A stretch of DNA of 64,000 bases from JAMZMI01 sp964353015 (lineage in GTDB: Bacteria > Bacteroidota > Bacteroidia > Cytophagales > Cyclobacteriaceae), in the NCBI GenBank assembly GCA_964353015.1, contig CAYGUA010000014.1, positions 1-64,000 on the forward strand, read 5' to 3'. Below, in pieces: positions 1 to 9,953 of this stretch; the stretch's first letter is position 1, and each line of letters opens with the position of its first letter. The position numbers were made by a program, and so were the translations under genes. A model generated the notes under the pieces. The model worked only from the letters and a program-made list of their open reading frames with translations, had not been told where the DNA came from and made no database searches.

Positions 1-1
1 T

Positions 2-3000
2 GTAGACATCAGCGCCAAGATCTATACCAATATCAATGAAATTGCCAACGGAATAGATGACGATGAAAATGGGTTCATTGATGACATCCATGGCTATGAT
101 TTTGCGGATGAAGACAATGATGCTCAATGTGGCAACAGCTATCATGGCAATCGCGTGGCAGGATTGGCTGGGGCTGCTACCAATAATCTAATCGGAATGG
201 CTGGGGTTGGTTACAACAGTACAATCAGTCCGCTAAAAGTATTTCCGGACAATTCCGCATTTGCATTTTCAGCCTATGATGGCATATTGTATGCTGCTGA
301 CAATGGCTATGATATAATTAATCTATCCTGGGGATCTGCTGGCACATTTAGCCAATTTTATCAAGACATCATTGATTATGCGGTATTGGAAAAGAATCTT
401 GTCATCATTGCTGCCGGAGGAAATTCTGGGGTAGAAGAAGATTTTTATCCTGCCAGCTACGACCATGTGTTGTCAGTAGGCTGGACAGACGACAAGGACA
501 ACAAAGCAGGTAGCTCAACCTACAGTTATTTTATCGATTTGGTTGCGCCAGGCCAGAACATCACCTCTTCACTAAACAACAATGGATACTCCACGGATAG
601 TGGATCTTCTTACGCTGCGCCAATTGTAGCAGGTGCTGCGGCATTGGTGAAAGATATCTATCCGGAATACAATGCAGAACAGATCATGGAAGTGCTCAGA
701 GTAACTACCGATGATATTTACATGGTAAACATCAACAGCAATTATGAAGGAAAACTCGGCTCTGGTCGACTGAATATTTATAATGCCTTGACTCAAGATA
801 CACTTAGGTCCGTTCGCATTTCTGATGTGAGTTATTCGGGAAAATATGAGGGTTATATATTTTTTGACGATTCCATCAATGTATCGCTTGAACTGAAATC
901 CTATCTGGATCCGATCACAAATGGAACGGCTATTCTTTCCAGTAGTTCTCCATATTTATCAATAACTAGGGAACCCATAATTCTTAATTTTTCCACATCA
1001 CTTCAAACCAAATCATTCTCAACAGAAGCTATTTACATCCAATCAAACACTCCGCCAAATACTAAAATCCCTGTCAGGATTGACTTTACAGATGGATCCT
1101 ACAAAGGGTTTGAATATTTCCAAATTACTACCTCGCCAGATGTCATCAATCTGGGTAATGATAATCTGGAATTGACTGTAGCTGGCAATGGAAATCTTGC
1201 TTATTCCACATCGAGCAAAACTAGTGGTGTGGGTATGACGTGGAAAAACAAGACTTTGGTGAACACCTTAGGGATCATGATTGGAAATGCTAAGGATTCT
1301 ATTTCGGATAATGTGACCAAATCTCAAGGTTCAAATATTCGTGATAATGATTTTATAACTACGAATTATATCAAGCTCAGAGAATCAGATAATGCTGATT
1401 TTTTCGCCAGCAATTCATTTGCAGATAGCATTGCTCCAAATTCTTTAGGATTAAAAGTTGATCAAAAAATGTATGCCTTCACGGATACTTTGCTCGATGA
1501 TTTTATCATTTTAGAATATCGCCTGACCAATCTGGAAAACGACACTTTAAGGGATTTATCCATGGGTTTGTTTGCCGACTGGCAACTTGAAGTTTCAACT
1601 CAGGACAAAGCATTGGTCGATCCAACTACTGGAATAGCATATGCCTATTCGGAAAATGAAACACTTTTTGCCGGATTGAAAATTTACAGCAGCTCAAATC
1701 CTATTTCTCAATCAATAGATTTGAACAGTTTGGATGGAAACATACCAGATATGGAGCTTACTTTAACTGATTCTGTCAAGCACAAATTGTTATCAAAATC
1801 TATGTTTGATAGTGCTGGATTTGCAGGAATGATGGGCAATGATATTGCCCAAGTCATAGCTTCACAAAAAATAAAAATCAAGCCATATGATTCAAAGAAA
1901 ATAACATTCTTCATTGCAGCCAATGACAGTTTTGAAAACCTAAAGTCAAGCATAGAACTTGCCGAAATTCAATATGAACAAATACTAAAAAACCCACCAT
2001 TAGAGGAATCTTTGGTGTCATGCAATGGCGCTTCTTTGGTGATCAACCCAATTTCAGGTACCAATTTCAGATATTACAAAGATCATTTGGGACAAGAGCT
2101 GATCGGTAGAGGAGACACGTTAGTTATAGACAATATCACAAGTGATACAGTTTTCTATTTACAAAACATTGACAGCACGTACGCTACTGATATATCAGTT
2201 TTGAAAATCAATCTGGTAGAAAAAGTAGCTCAGTTTCAAATGTCCGCAGATACCATTTATTTGGATCACCCAACCGTAAATACAGTCACCTTTACAGATA
2301 AAAGTTTTGAAGCTAAAAGTTGGCTTTGGGATTTTGATAATGGAAACACAGGAAGCAATCAAAACCCAATAATTAATTTTAATAAAGCTGGTCGATACAA
2401 CATTTCATTATCAGTAGAAACAGATCAAGGTTGTATAGATAGTGATGTTCAGACATTAACAGTAGCGCAAAGGCCTACGTTACCAGAAATCGAAAATCTA
2501 ACAACTTGCTTGGGAAATACAGTCGTAATTAATGATTTGGCAGACAATCAAATAAAAATTTATACCTCTTCGGCAGAGGAGAAACCATTTTTCAAAGGCA
2601 CTGAATATGTCTTAGATCAAGTGGTTAAGAATACGGTTTTTTATATTTCTAAAATTGAAAATGGATTTGAAAGCCTTAAGAAAAAGGTTGAGGTAAAAGT
2701 AGTAATACCTGAAGCCAATTTTTATTACATCATTGACACCACTCAGATTTCACCTGCCATTTTGCTTATAAATGATTCTGATAATTCAAATGACATCATC
2801 TGGAAAGTGGATGACGAAGCTATAGCAACATCCGACAGCATCAGCCTACTAATTGACAAATCAACCTACAATATCAAGCTTGTTGTAAAAAGTATTTTGG
2901 GCTGTCAGGATTCAACGAATGTGACATTGAACTTTACCTCATCACCAATCCCCACCATCAATTTTGAATCACCGTGCTACGGAGAATCACTGACGCTACA

Positions 3001-3682
3001 ACCAAAAAATGGCAATGTATTTGGCTTCTACAGAGATGAAGCATTAACCGATCTAATCAAAAAAGGGGGCTCGCTACATTTAGAATCCGTTGTAGCCGTT
3101 CAAAATATCTATGTAGTAGGTTTGGATAACGCATTACCAAGTGCCCCAATTCTTATTTCCATTGAACCAATTGAATTTGAATTCGGCATTATAGCACAAC
3201 CAGAAATATTGGATCTTTCAAGCAGTAAAAATGCTATTTTTAGCACCAATTCGGAGGATGTCATCGGCTGGAATTGGTATCTCGATGGTTCTTATGTCAG
3301 TGCTTTACCTGAAATAACTATTCTTATCGCTGAGCCCGGATTTCATGAAATTATTTGCGAGTCAGAAAATAATACTGGATGCGTATCTTTTGATACCATT
3401 TTATATGAAGTAGTCACTAAAATAATACAGCCCCTCAATCTTGAGGTTTCGAAAAATATCTCTATCTATCCCAACCCAACATCAGGTAAAATATATCTGG
3501 AGGGCATTGATGAAGATTGCCTAATTCAGGTTTATGACCTTACAGGCAGAATAGTCCTGGAACAACAATTTGCTGCTAAAGAATTAAAGACGCTAAACCT
3601 ATCAGGAAATCATAAAGGTATTTACGTGATAGATGTGTCCACTTTCTCCTCAAATCAGAAATTTCAGATCATATTTAAATAA
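2..3682 (+). CDS. Subtilisin-like (S8) serine protease with PKD-like domain and T9SS type A sorting domain, 5' truncated
   Basis: The reading frame is open from the window edge (first full codon at base 2), so the N-terminus and the catalytic Asp lie outside. The His motif reads HGNRVAGLAG (family form HGTHVAG), the oxyanion-hole segment reads AAGGNSG, and the Ser motif reads GSSYAAPIVAG, so His and Ser of the triad are present. A long beta-rich region follows, including a PKD-like repeat (WLWDFDNGNTGS) and two related Cys-containing repeats. The last ~75 residues have the type A sorting pattern: ISIYPNPTSGKIYL, then VYDLTGRIV, then a GIYVIDV segment. Such proteins are exported by Sec, cross the outer membrane through the type IX system and are anchored or released there. 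Likely an extracellular protease; substrate unknown. His is followed by Asn instead of the usual Thr. Confidence 0.93.
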   Translation, partial: VDISAKIYTNINEIANGIDDDENGFIDDIHGYDFADEDNDAQCGNSYHGNRVAGLAGAATNNLIGMAGVGYNSTISPLKVFPDNSAFAFSAYDGILYAADNGYDIINLSWGSAGTFSQFYQDIIDYAVLEKNLVIIAAGGNSGVEEDFYPASYDHVLSVGWTDDKDNKAGSSTYSYFIDLVAPGQNITSSLNNNGYSTDSGSSYAAPIVAGAAALVKDIYPEYNAEQIMEVLRVTTDDIYMVNINSNYEGKLGSGRLNIYNALTQDTLRSVRISDVSYSGKYEGYIFFDDSINVSLELKSYLDPITNGTAILSSSSPYLSITREPIILNFSTSLQTKSFSTEAIYIQSNTPPNTKIPVRIDFTDGSYKGFEYFQITTSPDVINLGNDNLELTVAGNGNLAYSTSSKTSGVGMTWKNKTLVNTLGIMIGNAKDSISDNVTKSQGSNIRDNDFITTNYIKLRESDNADFFASNSFADSIAPNSLGLKVDQKMYAFTDTLLDDFIILEYRLTNLENDTLRDLSMGLFADWQLEVSTQDKALVDPTTGIAYAYSENETLFAGLKIYSSSNPISQSIDLNSLDGNIPDMELTLTDSVKHKLLSKSMFDSAGFAGMMGNDIAQVIASQKIKIKPYDSKKITFFIAANDSFENLKSSIELAEIQYEQILKNPPLEESLVSCNGASLVINPISGTNFRYYKDHLGQELIGRGDTLVIDNITSDTVFYLQNIDSTYATDISVLKINLVEKVAQFQMSADTIYLDHPTVNTVTFTDKSFEAKSWLWDFDNGNTGSNQNPIINFNKAGRYNISLSVETDQGCIDSDVQTLTVAQRPTLPEIENLTTCLGNTVVINDLADNQIKIYTSSAEEKPFFKGTEYVLDQVVKNTVFYISKIENGFESLKKKVEVKVVIPEANFYYIIDTTQISPAILLINDSDNSNDIIWKVDDEAIATSDSISLLIDKSTYNIKLVVKSILGCQDSTNVTLNFTSSPIPTINFESPCYGESLTLQPKNGNVFGFYRDEALTDLIKKGGSLHLESVVAVQNIYVVGLDNALPSAPILISIEPIEFEFGIIAQPEILDLSSSKNAIFSTNSEDVIGWNWYLDGSYVSALPEITILIAEPGFHEIICESENNTGCVSFDTILYEVVTKIIQPLNLEVSKNISIYPNPTSGKIYLEGIDEDCLIQVYDLTGRIVLEQQFAAKELKTLNLSGNHKGIYVIDVSTFSSNQKFQIIFK

Positions 3683-3862
3683 ATAATCGGGTATTAACAT
3701 CCATTCGACGTGTTTTACGCGTAGATAGTCGTAGTTAATTAGCATTATACTAATTATTAATGTTATTTTGTAATGAATTTCACCACAGCTATTATGAGAA
3801 TCACAGATTTACTTCTTTTAACATTTTCGCCTGTCCAATCGAGTTTGTCAAAAATTAGGTCA

Positions 3863-5062
3863 ATGATGGGAGCAATGGGCGATAACAATTTCAACCTCTT
3901 TAAAAAAATAAATTTTGGTATAGCCGTGAGACCAATATTCATATTATGGTCAATACTATTTAGTTTAAATCTCTTCGCACAGAAAACAACAAACCAAGAT
4001 GGGGACTGGCAAACCAATAGCACTTGGAATGGTTCACAGCCAGGCATTACTAATCTTGGACCCAATCAAGATATCAGGGTAAATCACTTTGTCACAGCAG
4101 GTGAATATGGTTCTGAAATTTCCATGACATTTGCTGCAAATAAGGAGGATGATGATTTCATCATCAATGATACATTAATTATCTATGGCGACCTTACGAT
4201 GGCAAACAAATCAATGGATCTTGTAATTAATGGTGCCCTGATAATAACTGGAAATTTTAATTGCAATAACAAACTTAACCTTGATGCTGACGGTGTTTTA
4301 GTAATTTTTGGAAATTTTAACAAGACAGGCTCAGACGGAGATTTTACTGGAAGTGGTGAAGTTTATGCCACTAACTATACTGGAAACGCTTCAGCATTTG
4401 TTCCAGGACCAGCTAGTGGTGGTACGGAACAAGATATCACTACTGATTTAGCCGCTGATAACACTGCTTGTGGTGGTTGCTTAGCTGATATTTTAGCTTT
4501 TTACAACAATAATGGAGCTACGCCATTACCGATTACTCTGAAAAATTTTGGAGCTCAGCCATTTAATTCAACCATAGGATTAAACTGGACAACCCTTACA
4601 GAAGAAAATTTTGATTTTTTTGAAATCCAAAGAGCAGCAGCAGCGGATGGAATATTTTCTGTCATTGCAACTGTAGAAGGTAATGGCTTCTCAAAAGAAG
4701 AGATCAACTATTCATGGAGTGATGAAAACCCACGAATCGGTCTCAACTACTACAGACTTGAATCAGTAGATTATGATGGATATAGAGAAACTTTTCCTTC
4801 TGTAGCTTTGATTTACGAACCGCAAAATCGTCAGGTATCGATTACTCCAAATCCGGTTGCATTAAATTCTCAAATTAAGCTAAACAACACTTTTGGTGAA
4901 TCCTTCTCTATGAAAGTATTGAGCCTTGATGGATCTGCCGTACTTGATTTTGAAGGTGAAGCGAATATGATTTCATTACCCGCTTCGCTCAAATCAGGAA
5001 TCTATCTTGCTGTATTTGAAGTAAATGGTCTGAAGAAAACGCAAAAATTAATTATTCGTTAA
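3863..5062 (+). CDS. Secreted protein with T9SS type A sorting domain
   Basis: About 399 residues. The frame is open from 3773, but a start there would put some 45 residues ahead of the signal peptide. The ATG at 3863 (or 3866/3875) better fits the hydrophobic segment FILWSILFSLNLFAQ with cleavage after AQ. The middle part (DGDWQTNSTWNG, then repeated LIIYGDLTM, LIITGNFNC, LVIFGNFNK strands) looks like a right-handed beta-helix or G8-like repeat. A second domain begins near LPITLKNFGAQ, with the WTTLTEENFDFFEIQRA signature found before sorting domains in many Bacteroidota proteins. The C-terminus has VSITPNPVALNSQI and a final GIYLAVFEV...KLIIR strand typical of type A sorting. No enzymatic motif is visible. 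It may be an adhesin or surface-layer protein. Confidence 0.85.
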   Translation: MMGAMGDNNFNLFKKINFGIAVRPIFILWSILFSLNLFAQKTTNQDGDWQTNSTWNGSQPGITNLGPNQDIRVNHFVTAGEYGSEISMTFAANKEDDDFIINDTLIIYGDLTMANKSMDLVINGALIITGNFNCNNKLNLDADGVLVIFGNFNKTGSDGDFTGSGEVYATNYTGNASAFVPGPASGGTEQDITTDLAADNTACGGCLADILAFYNNNGATPLPITLKNFGAQPFNSTIGLNWTTLTEENFDFFEIQRAAAADGIFSVIATVEGNGFSKEEINYSWSDENPRIGLNYYRLESVDYDGYRETFPSVALIYEPQNRQVSITPNPVALNSQIKLNNTFGESFSMKVLSLDGSAVLDFEGEANMISLPASLKSGIYLAVFEVNGLKKTQKLIIR

Positions 5063-5624
5063 AATAGGGCACATTCCAAAAGCCGAATAACCAATTACCA
5101 CGATCATCCTTATCATCACTTCTGAAATATTGACGAACAGCCGTTAGCAGTTCTTCCCTATTAAGCATTTCGTCATTATTCAAATCCAATTTGGTAAACG
5201 ATTTGGCAGAATATCTGATTTCGATATGATAGGCCATAAACATATCTACAAATTCCTCAATACTGATTAGCCCATCGCCATTAAGGTCAAAATAATCAAA
5301 AATCTCATTGACAAAATTTTCGACGTACATTTCATAATGGCCTTCCTCACCGTTGACGATAAATTGATCAACAAATTTCAACCAATCCTGATGCGTGATT
5401 TCATCAACTAGAGGATGCGACATAATTTTAGTCAAATCATGCCATGTCTTTTTACACTTCGCCATGACATTATCATATTCCTCTGATCCTTCCCTATATC
5501 GCCACAATACACATAAGTTTTCGGCTATCGCCAAAAAATCTTCAATGGTCAGTTTGCCATTTTTTGTATAATCCAGCATACTGAAGAAGTGGATCATCTT
5601 TTGGTGTTGAAATTCTGATAACAT
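5052..5624 (-). CDS. EF-hand calcium-binding protein
   Basis: 190 residues with no signal peptide, so probably cytoplasmic. Three canonical 12-residue EF loops are readable: DYTKNGKLTIED (18-29), DLNGDGLISIEE (113-124) and DLNNDEMLNREE (147-158). Each has acidic or Asn ligands at positions 1, 3 and 5 and Glu or Asp at 12. A degenerate fourth hand may lie between residues 60 and 90. The arrangement resembles calexcitin or sarcoplasmic calcium-binding proteins, which are Ca2+ buffers or sensors. It lies 14 bases downstream of the DUF4197 lipoprotein gene and is probably cotranscribed with it. Its 3' end overlaps the convergent T9SS protein gene by 11 bases. The target is unknown. Confidence 0.85.
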   Translation of the reverse strand: MLSEFQHQKMIHFFSMLDYTKNGKLTIEDFLAIAENLCVLWRYREGSEEYDNVMAKCKKTWHDLTKIMSHPLVDEITHQDWLKFVDQFIVNGEEGHYEMYVENFVNEIFDYFDLNGDGLISIEEFVDMFMAYHIEIRYSAKSFTKLDLNNDEMLNREELLTAVRQYFRSDDKDDRGNWLFGFWNVPYFNE

Positions 5625-5638
5625 GGTTGGCGTAAATT

Positions 5639-6355
5639 TTAATCTTGCTCTTTAAAAACTCTTTTCAACAGGTCTGTAGTCCTGGCCATTGGATCAACCC
5701 GAATTTGTGCCTCTTGCTCTGCAATCAGGGTAAACAACCCATCTAAAGCCCTTTCTGTAGCATAACTTTCCAGGTCGGAATTTACATCCTCTAATAATGG
5801 TATTTTGTTGTAGGTGTTAATAATATCAGCGTAGTATTTAGTCGCGCTGGTTTTGTCAAGTGCATTTTTTATCACTGGTCTAAATTTAGCCCTAAGCTCG
5901 TCAGAGGTGGTTTTTTGCAAATACATAGTTGCTGCATTGTCCTCCCCTTTTAAAATATTCCAGGCATCCTGAATCGTCATAGATTTAATCGCTGCAACGA
6001 AAATTGGTTTTGCATCTTTGGCAGCTTCCTCCGCTCCGTGATTCAAGGTTTCCACAAATTTATCTACCTGATTTCCAAGTCCAATTTGTCTCAATTTGCT
6101 TTCTACCTTCTGCACTTCTGGAGGAAATGGAATCTTAATCTGCGGATTACCGAGAAATCCATTCACTTTGGATGCATTATCAGCACCTATACTTATTCCT
6201 TTTTCTAATGCCTCTTTCAAGCCCGCCGCTACCTGCTCAGTAGTAAGCTTGTCTGTATCTAAATAATCACCAAGTGCTTGTTGTATCTGCTGCGCAGTAC
6301 ACCCGGCAAGCAAAACAAAAATGAGAATGGCGGCAATCCTTTTCAATGCAATCAT
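5639..6355 (-). CDS. DUF4197 family lipoprotein
   Basis: 238 residues. The N-terminus is a lipoprotein signal with lipobox LLAGC (Cys19). The rest is alpha-helical and follows the DUF4197 pattern: a start like ALGDYLDTDKLTTEQVAAGLKEALEKG, the core KIPFPPEVQKVESKLRQIGLG, and TIQDAWNILKGEDNAATMYLQ. The family is widespread in Bacteroidota and Proteobacteria and has no established function. It is the first gene of a probable two-gene unit with the EF-hand gene. The divergent cinA starts 81 bases away, so that gap must hold both promoters. Confidence 0.88.
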   Translation of the reverse strand: MIALKRIAAILIFVLLAGCTAQQIQQALGDYLDTDKLTTEQVAAGLKEALEKGISIGADNASKVNGFLGNPQIKIPFPPEVQKVESKLRQIGLGNQVDKFVETLNHGAEEAAKDAKPIFVAAIKSMTIQDAWNILKGEDNAATMYLQKTTSDELRAKFRPVIKNALDKTSATKYYADIINTYNKIPLLEDVNSDLESYATERALDGLFTLIAEQEAQIRVDPMARTTDLLKRVFKEQD

Positions 6356-6436
6356 ATTTTTAACTTTTGATAATCCGAACGGTTAAATGTAGTGGAATAA
6401 CCTATAATTTTAAAGCATAAGTTAAAAGAACATCAA

Positions 6437-7681
6437 ATGGCAGTGAAGGCAGAAATAATTACTATCGGAGATGAAATACTATACGGGCAAACACTTGATA
6501 CCAATTCTCACTGGATGAGCGGAAAACTCGATGAAATTGGGATCAAAGTAAGATATAAAACGACTGTCGGTGATGTGAAAGAGGATATCCTCACCAGCTT
6601 TCGTGCAGCAGAAGAAAGAGCAGACGTAATTCTAATTACAGGTGGTCTCGGACCAACAAAAGACGACCTTACTAAACCTTTACTAAGTGAATATTTTGAA
6701 TCTCCTCTAGTCTTGAATGAGGAAGCACTTGCAGAAGTAGAGGCAATCTTCAGTCGACTTGGCAGGCCGATGACAGACATCAATCGAAAGCAAGCGGAAA
6801 TACCTGCCATCGCTACCAAAATCACCAACTCAATGGGCACAGCTCCCGGCATGTGGTTTGAACGAAATGACAAAGTTTTTGTGGCTATGCCCGGTGTTCC
6901 TTTTGAGATGCGCCAAATGATGAAACTCACATTGCTTCCCAAGCTGAAGGAGAAATTTGTAAACGAAGTGATCTACCACAAAATAATTCGCACTATCGGA
7001 ATTGGAGAATCTACCCTATCCGAATTGATTTCAGAGTGGGAAGATAATCTACCAAACCACATTAAACTGGCTTACCTTCCAACACTTGGAATGGTGAAGT
7101 TGCGGCTAACAGCCATTGGCACCAACTTAGAAAAACTTCAAATTGAATGCGAAAAGCTGACAGATTTGGTGAAGCCTCTAATAGACAAATTTGTTTATAG
7201 CTATCAGGATGAAGAGTTGGAGGTTTGTATGGGCAATCTTTTATCTGCCAGTGGAAAAACCATTTCATTTGCTGAAAGCTGCACGGGAGGTTACCTCTCC
7301 CACCTCATCACGAAGGTGCCTGGAAGCTCACAATATTTCAAAGGATCAATCATTTCATATGCCTATGAAGTGAAGGAAAATGCCCTGGATGTGGACATGA
7401 ATATTATGAATGAAAAAGGTGCAGTGAGTGAAGAAGTTGTAATCAAAATGTCTGAATCAGTTCGTGAAAAATTGAATACAGATATTGGAATTTCCATAAG
7501 TGGTATCGCCGGACCAGATGGCGGCACAGAAGAAAAACCTGTCGGAACTGTTTGGATCAGTTATTCTGATGGGCAGAAAACTGTAGCAAGAAAATTTAAT
7601 TTTTCAAAAGACCGTGTTCTCAATATTCAGTATAGTGCCTATATGGCGCTGAATATGTTACGTTTAAATTTTCAGCCCTAA
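6437..7681 (+). CDS. cinA: CinA family competence/damage-inducible protein (nicotinamide-nucleotide amidase)
   Basis: 414 residues, the normal full length. The N-terminal half is the MoaB-like molybdopterin-binding fold (AEIITIGDEILYGQTLDTNS, then ITGGLGPTKDDLT and MPGVPFEMRQMM), seen in this family as an ADP-ribose pyrophosphatase or COG1058 domain. The C-terminal half is the PncC amidase domain with AESCTGGYLSHLIT and SGIAGPDGGTEEKPVGTVW; the Ser of AESCTGG is the catalytic residue. Role known for the family: deamidation of nicotinamide mononucleotide in the pyridine nucleotide salvage cycle. It is followed after 57 bases by the E2 acyltransferase gene, which has its own promoter-like box. 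Confidence 0.95.
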   Translation: MAVKAEIITIGDEILYGQTLDTNSHWMSGKLDEIGIKVRYKTTVGDVKEDILTSFRAAEERADVILITGGLGPTKDDLTKPLLSEYFESPLVLNEEALAEVEAIFSRLGRPMTDINRKQAEIPAIATKITNSMGTAPGMWFERNDKVFVAMPGVPFEMRQMMKLTLLPKLKEKFVNEVIYHKIIRTIGIGESTLSELISEWEDNLPNHIKLAYLPTLGMVKLRLTAIGTNLEKLQIECEKLTDLVKPLIDKFVYSYQDEELEVCMGNLLSASGKTISFAESCTGGYLSHLITKVPGSSQYFKGSIISYAYEVKENALDVDMNIMNEKGAVSEEVVIKMSESVREKLNTDIGISISGIAGPDGGTEEKPVGTVWISYSDGQKTVARKFNFSKDRVLNIQYSAYMALNMLRLNFQP

Positions 7682-7694
7682 TCATGTATTTTAG

Positions 7695-7702
7695 TACCTT
7701 TG
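7695..7702 (+). promoter_or_regulatory. Bacteroidota -7 box upstream of the E2 gene
   Basis: TACCTTTG matches the Bacteroidota -7 consensus TAnnTTTG exactly and lies 36 bases before the chosen ATG at 7739. No convincing TTG -33 element is present at 17-21 bases upstream. Initiation at about base 7708 would place the in-frame TTG at 7700 outside the message, which supports the ATG at 7739 as the start. Confidence 0.5.
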
Positions 7703-7738
7703 TGTCATCCTGAAGCGCACCCAAAACGAAAAAAACAT

Positions 7739-9022
7739 ATGTCAGTAGTGGAACTGGTAATGCCTAAAATGGGCGAAAGTGTAATGGAAGGAACCATCCT
7801 ATCCTGGTTAAAATCTGAAGGTGATAGCATCGAGGAAGATGAGTCTATTCTCGAAGTAGCTACAGATAAGGTTGACACTGAAATACCTTCTTTATACAAA
7901 GGCAAGTTGAAAGAAATACTGGCACAAGAAGGCGATGTAGTAGAAGTAGGCAAGCCAATAGCCATCATTGAGCTGGATGATAATTCTAACCACGAATCCA
8001 AACAAACAAGTCCGGCGGATGAAGAAAGTCCAGAGCTTATTGCTGAAGTTTCTGCATTGATTGAGAATGCTGCCACAATCGCACATTCGCCCATCACATC
8101 CTCTCAATCCACAAGATTCTACTCACCACTTGTCAAAAACATGGCAAAAGAAGAGAACATAGCCATAGATGAGCTGGAAACTGTACCTGGAACAGGCCAA
8201 GATGGCCGTGTGACAAAGTACGACATGTTGGCCTACATCAAATCCAAAACTTCAGGCCAAACTTCGAGTCATCAGGCGCCAAAACCAATCGCTGCGCCGG
8301 TCATTCCATCTGGCGAAGATGAAATCATAGAAATGGATCGCATGCGCAAAATGATTGCTGAGCGCATGATCACTTCACGGCAAATTTCCGCTCATGTTAC
8401 TTCATTTGTAGAAGCTGATGTCACGGAAATAGTGAAGTGGAGAGGTAAAATGAAAAATGTCTTCATGGAACGTGAAGGCCAGGCATTGACTTATACTCCG
8501 ATCATTATTGAAGCAATTGTGAAAGCAATTAAGGACTATCCGATGATCAATATTCAGGTCGACGGTTCTAGGATTATCAAAAAATCTGATATCAATATTG
8601 GTCTTGCGGTGGCTTTACCTTCTGGAAATCTCATCGTACCTGTGATCAAAAATGCAGATCAATTGAGTATTTTAGGCTTGACTCAAAAAGTGAATGATTT
8701 CGCAAGAAGAGCACGTGAAAATAAATTAACCGCGGATGAATTATCCGGCGGCACATTTACAGTATCGAATGTAGGCTCATTTGGAAATGTGATGGGAACA
8801 CCTATAATCATGCAGCCACAGGTAGCTATTTTAGCTTTAGGCGCAATACAGAAAAAAGCTTCGGTCATTGAAACTCCTCAAGGCGATTTCATAGGCATCA
8901 GAAGCAAAATGTTCCTTTCACACAGCTATGACCACCGCGTGGTAGACGGGGCGCTTGGCGGCATGTTTGTTCGTCGTGTTGCAGACTATCTGGAAGGATT
9001 TGATATCAACAGAAATATTTAA
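7739..9022 (+). CDS. Dihydrolipoamide acyltransferase (E2) of a 2-oxo acid dehydrogenase complex
   Basis: 427 residues from the ATG at 7739, where the protein begins MSVVELVMPKMGESV as lipoyl domains do; an in-frame TTG 39 bases upstream would add a non-homologous tail. One lipoyl domain is present, with lipoylated Lys44 in ATDKVDTEIPS. A peripheral E1/E3-binding domain follows around residues 118-155 (YSPLVKNMAKEENIAIDELE...GRVTKYDM). The C-terminal catalytic domain carries SHSYDHRVVDG with His399 and Asp403. E2 moves the acyl group from E1 to CoA. The substrate (pyruvate, 2-oxoglutarate or branched-chain oxo acids) cannot be fixed from sequence alone. No E1 or E3 gene is adjacent. It ends at a strong terminator. 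Confidence 0.92.
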   Translation: MSVVELVMPKMGESVMEGTILSWLKSEGDSIEEDESILEVATDKVDTEIPSLYKGKLKEILAQEGDVVEVGKPIAIIELDDNSNHESKQTSPADEESPELIAEVSALIENAATIAHSPITSSQSTRFYSPLVKNMAKEENIAIDELETVPGTGQDGRVTKYDMLAYIKSKTSGQTSSHQAPKPIAAPVIPSGEDEIIEMDRMRKMIAERMITSRQISAHVTSFVEADVTEIVKWRGKMKNVFMEREGQALTYTPIIIEAIVKAIKDYPMINIQVDGSRIIKKSDINIGLAVALPSGNLIVPVIKNADQLSILGLTQKVNDFARRARENKLTADELSGGTFTVSNVGSFGNVMGTPIIMQPQVAILALGAIQKKASVIETPQGDFIGIRSKMFLSHSYDHRVVDGALGGMFVRRVADYLEGFDINRNI

Positions 9023-9030
9023 ACTAAATC

Positions 9031-9061
9031 AAAAGGCTTCTCCACAAGGGAAGCCTTTTTT
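9031..9061 (+). terminator. Rho-independent terminator after the E2 gene
   Basis: A perfect 10-bp stem (AAAAGGCTTC with GAAGCCTTTT) encloses a 9-base loop and runs into a T tract. It begins 8 bases after the E2 stop codon and ends just before the CDF gene, so the CDF gene needs its own promoter or readthrough. Confidence 0.9.
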
Positions 9062-9067
9062 ATTCAT

Positions 9068-9952
9068 ATGAGCCACGATCATTCACATCATCACGGTATA
9101 GCAAGTGTCAAAAACATCAAACTGGCATTTTTTATCAATCTGGTTTTTTCAATCATTGAGCTGATTGGTGGGCTATGGACAAATAGTATTGCTATCCTTT
9201 CTGATGCACTTCATGATTTTGGTGATTGTCTTTCTCTTGGAGTTTCCTGGTATTTTCAGAATGTATCGCTGAAAGAGCGAGACAAACAATTTTCATATGG
9301 CTATGCCCGCTTCTCAGTACTTGGCGCTATTATCAACTCTATTGTTTTGGTGGTTGGTTCGATTTTCATCATCTCACAAGCGATTCCCAGGTTGCTGGAT
9401 CCACAACATCCTGATGGGGAAGGCATGATCTATCTGGCCATAGGTGGGATATTTTTCAATGGACTTGCAGCTTGGAAGTTGCACACCGGAAATACGCTCA
9501 ATGAGCGAGCTGTTTATCTTCATTTGCTTGAAGACATCCTCGGTTGGGTTGCCACACTAATTGCAGCTATTGTTATCCAATTTTGGTCTTTCTCCATCCT
9601 TGATCCTGTTCTGGCCATAGGCATTGCCGGTTACATCCTATTCAATGTATATCGGAACCTAAAAAAAGCTGCTAAAATTATTTTGCAAGCTGTGCCAGAC
9701 GAAATCAATATTGACAAAATTCATTCAATATTAAATTCAATACCAAAGGTCAAAGAAGTGCATGACTGCCATGTATGGTCTTTGGATGGTCAATTCAATG
9801 TGTTGTCCGTTCATTTAGTGGTGAGTGAAAAAGAAAACCTTCAAAGTTTGGCGGAGCTGAAAGCAGAAGCTAAACATGAGCTTCTTCATCAAAACGTGGA
9901 TCACGCAACTATTGAATTTGAAACAGCCGAGGAAGATTGTGATCCTTGTTAA
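9068..9952 (+). CDS. Cation diffusion facilitator (CzcD-type) metal exporter
   Basis: 294 residues. A His-rich cytoplasmic N-terminus (SHDHSHHHG) is followed by about six membrane helices. The transport site is visible as SDALHDFGD in helix 2 and HLLEDILGW in helix 5, giving the His/Asp pairs that bind Zn2+ in this family. The C-terminal cytoplasmic domain (KVKEVHDCHVWSLDGQFNVLSVHLVV) is the ferredoxin-like CDF dimerisation domain. The tail ends in a Cys-containing EEDCDPC. It exports Zn2+ or related divalent metals by proton antiport. It converges with the putative copper-handling operon with only 1 base between the stop codons; whether that is functional is unknown. Confidence 0.93.
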   Translation: MSHDHSHHHGIASVKNIKLAFFINLVFSIIELIGGLWTNSIAILSDALHDFGDCLSLGVSWYFQNVSLKERDKQFSYGYARFSVLGAIINSIVLVVGSIFIISQAIPRLLDPQHPDGEGMIYLAIGGIFFNGLAAWKLHTGNTLNERAVYLHLLEDILGWVATLIAAIVIQFWSFSILDPVLAIGIAGYILFNVYRNLKKAAKIILQAVPDEINIDKIHSILNSIPKVKEVHDCHVWSLDGQFNVLSVHLVVSEKENLQSLAELKAEAKHELLHQNVDHATIEFETAEEDCDPC

Positions 9953-9953
9953 A

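Noticed and set aside
3773..3862. Upstream start for the T9SS protein at 3773
   Set aside because: It would bury the signal peptide some 45 residues from the N-terminus; the ATG at 3863 or 3875 fits export.
7700..7738. TTG start adding 13 residues to the E2 protein
   Set aside because: The added MCHPEAHPKRKKH is not part of a lipoyl domain, and the TTG lies within the putative -7 box, so it would not be in the message.
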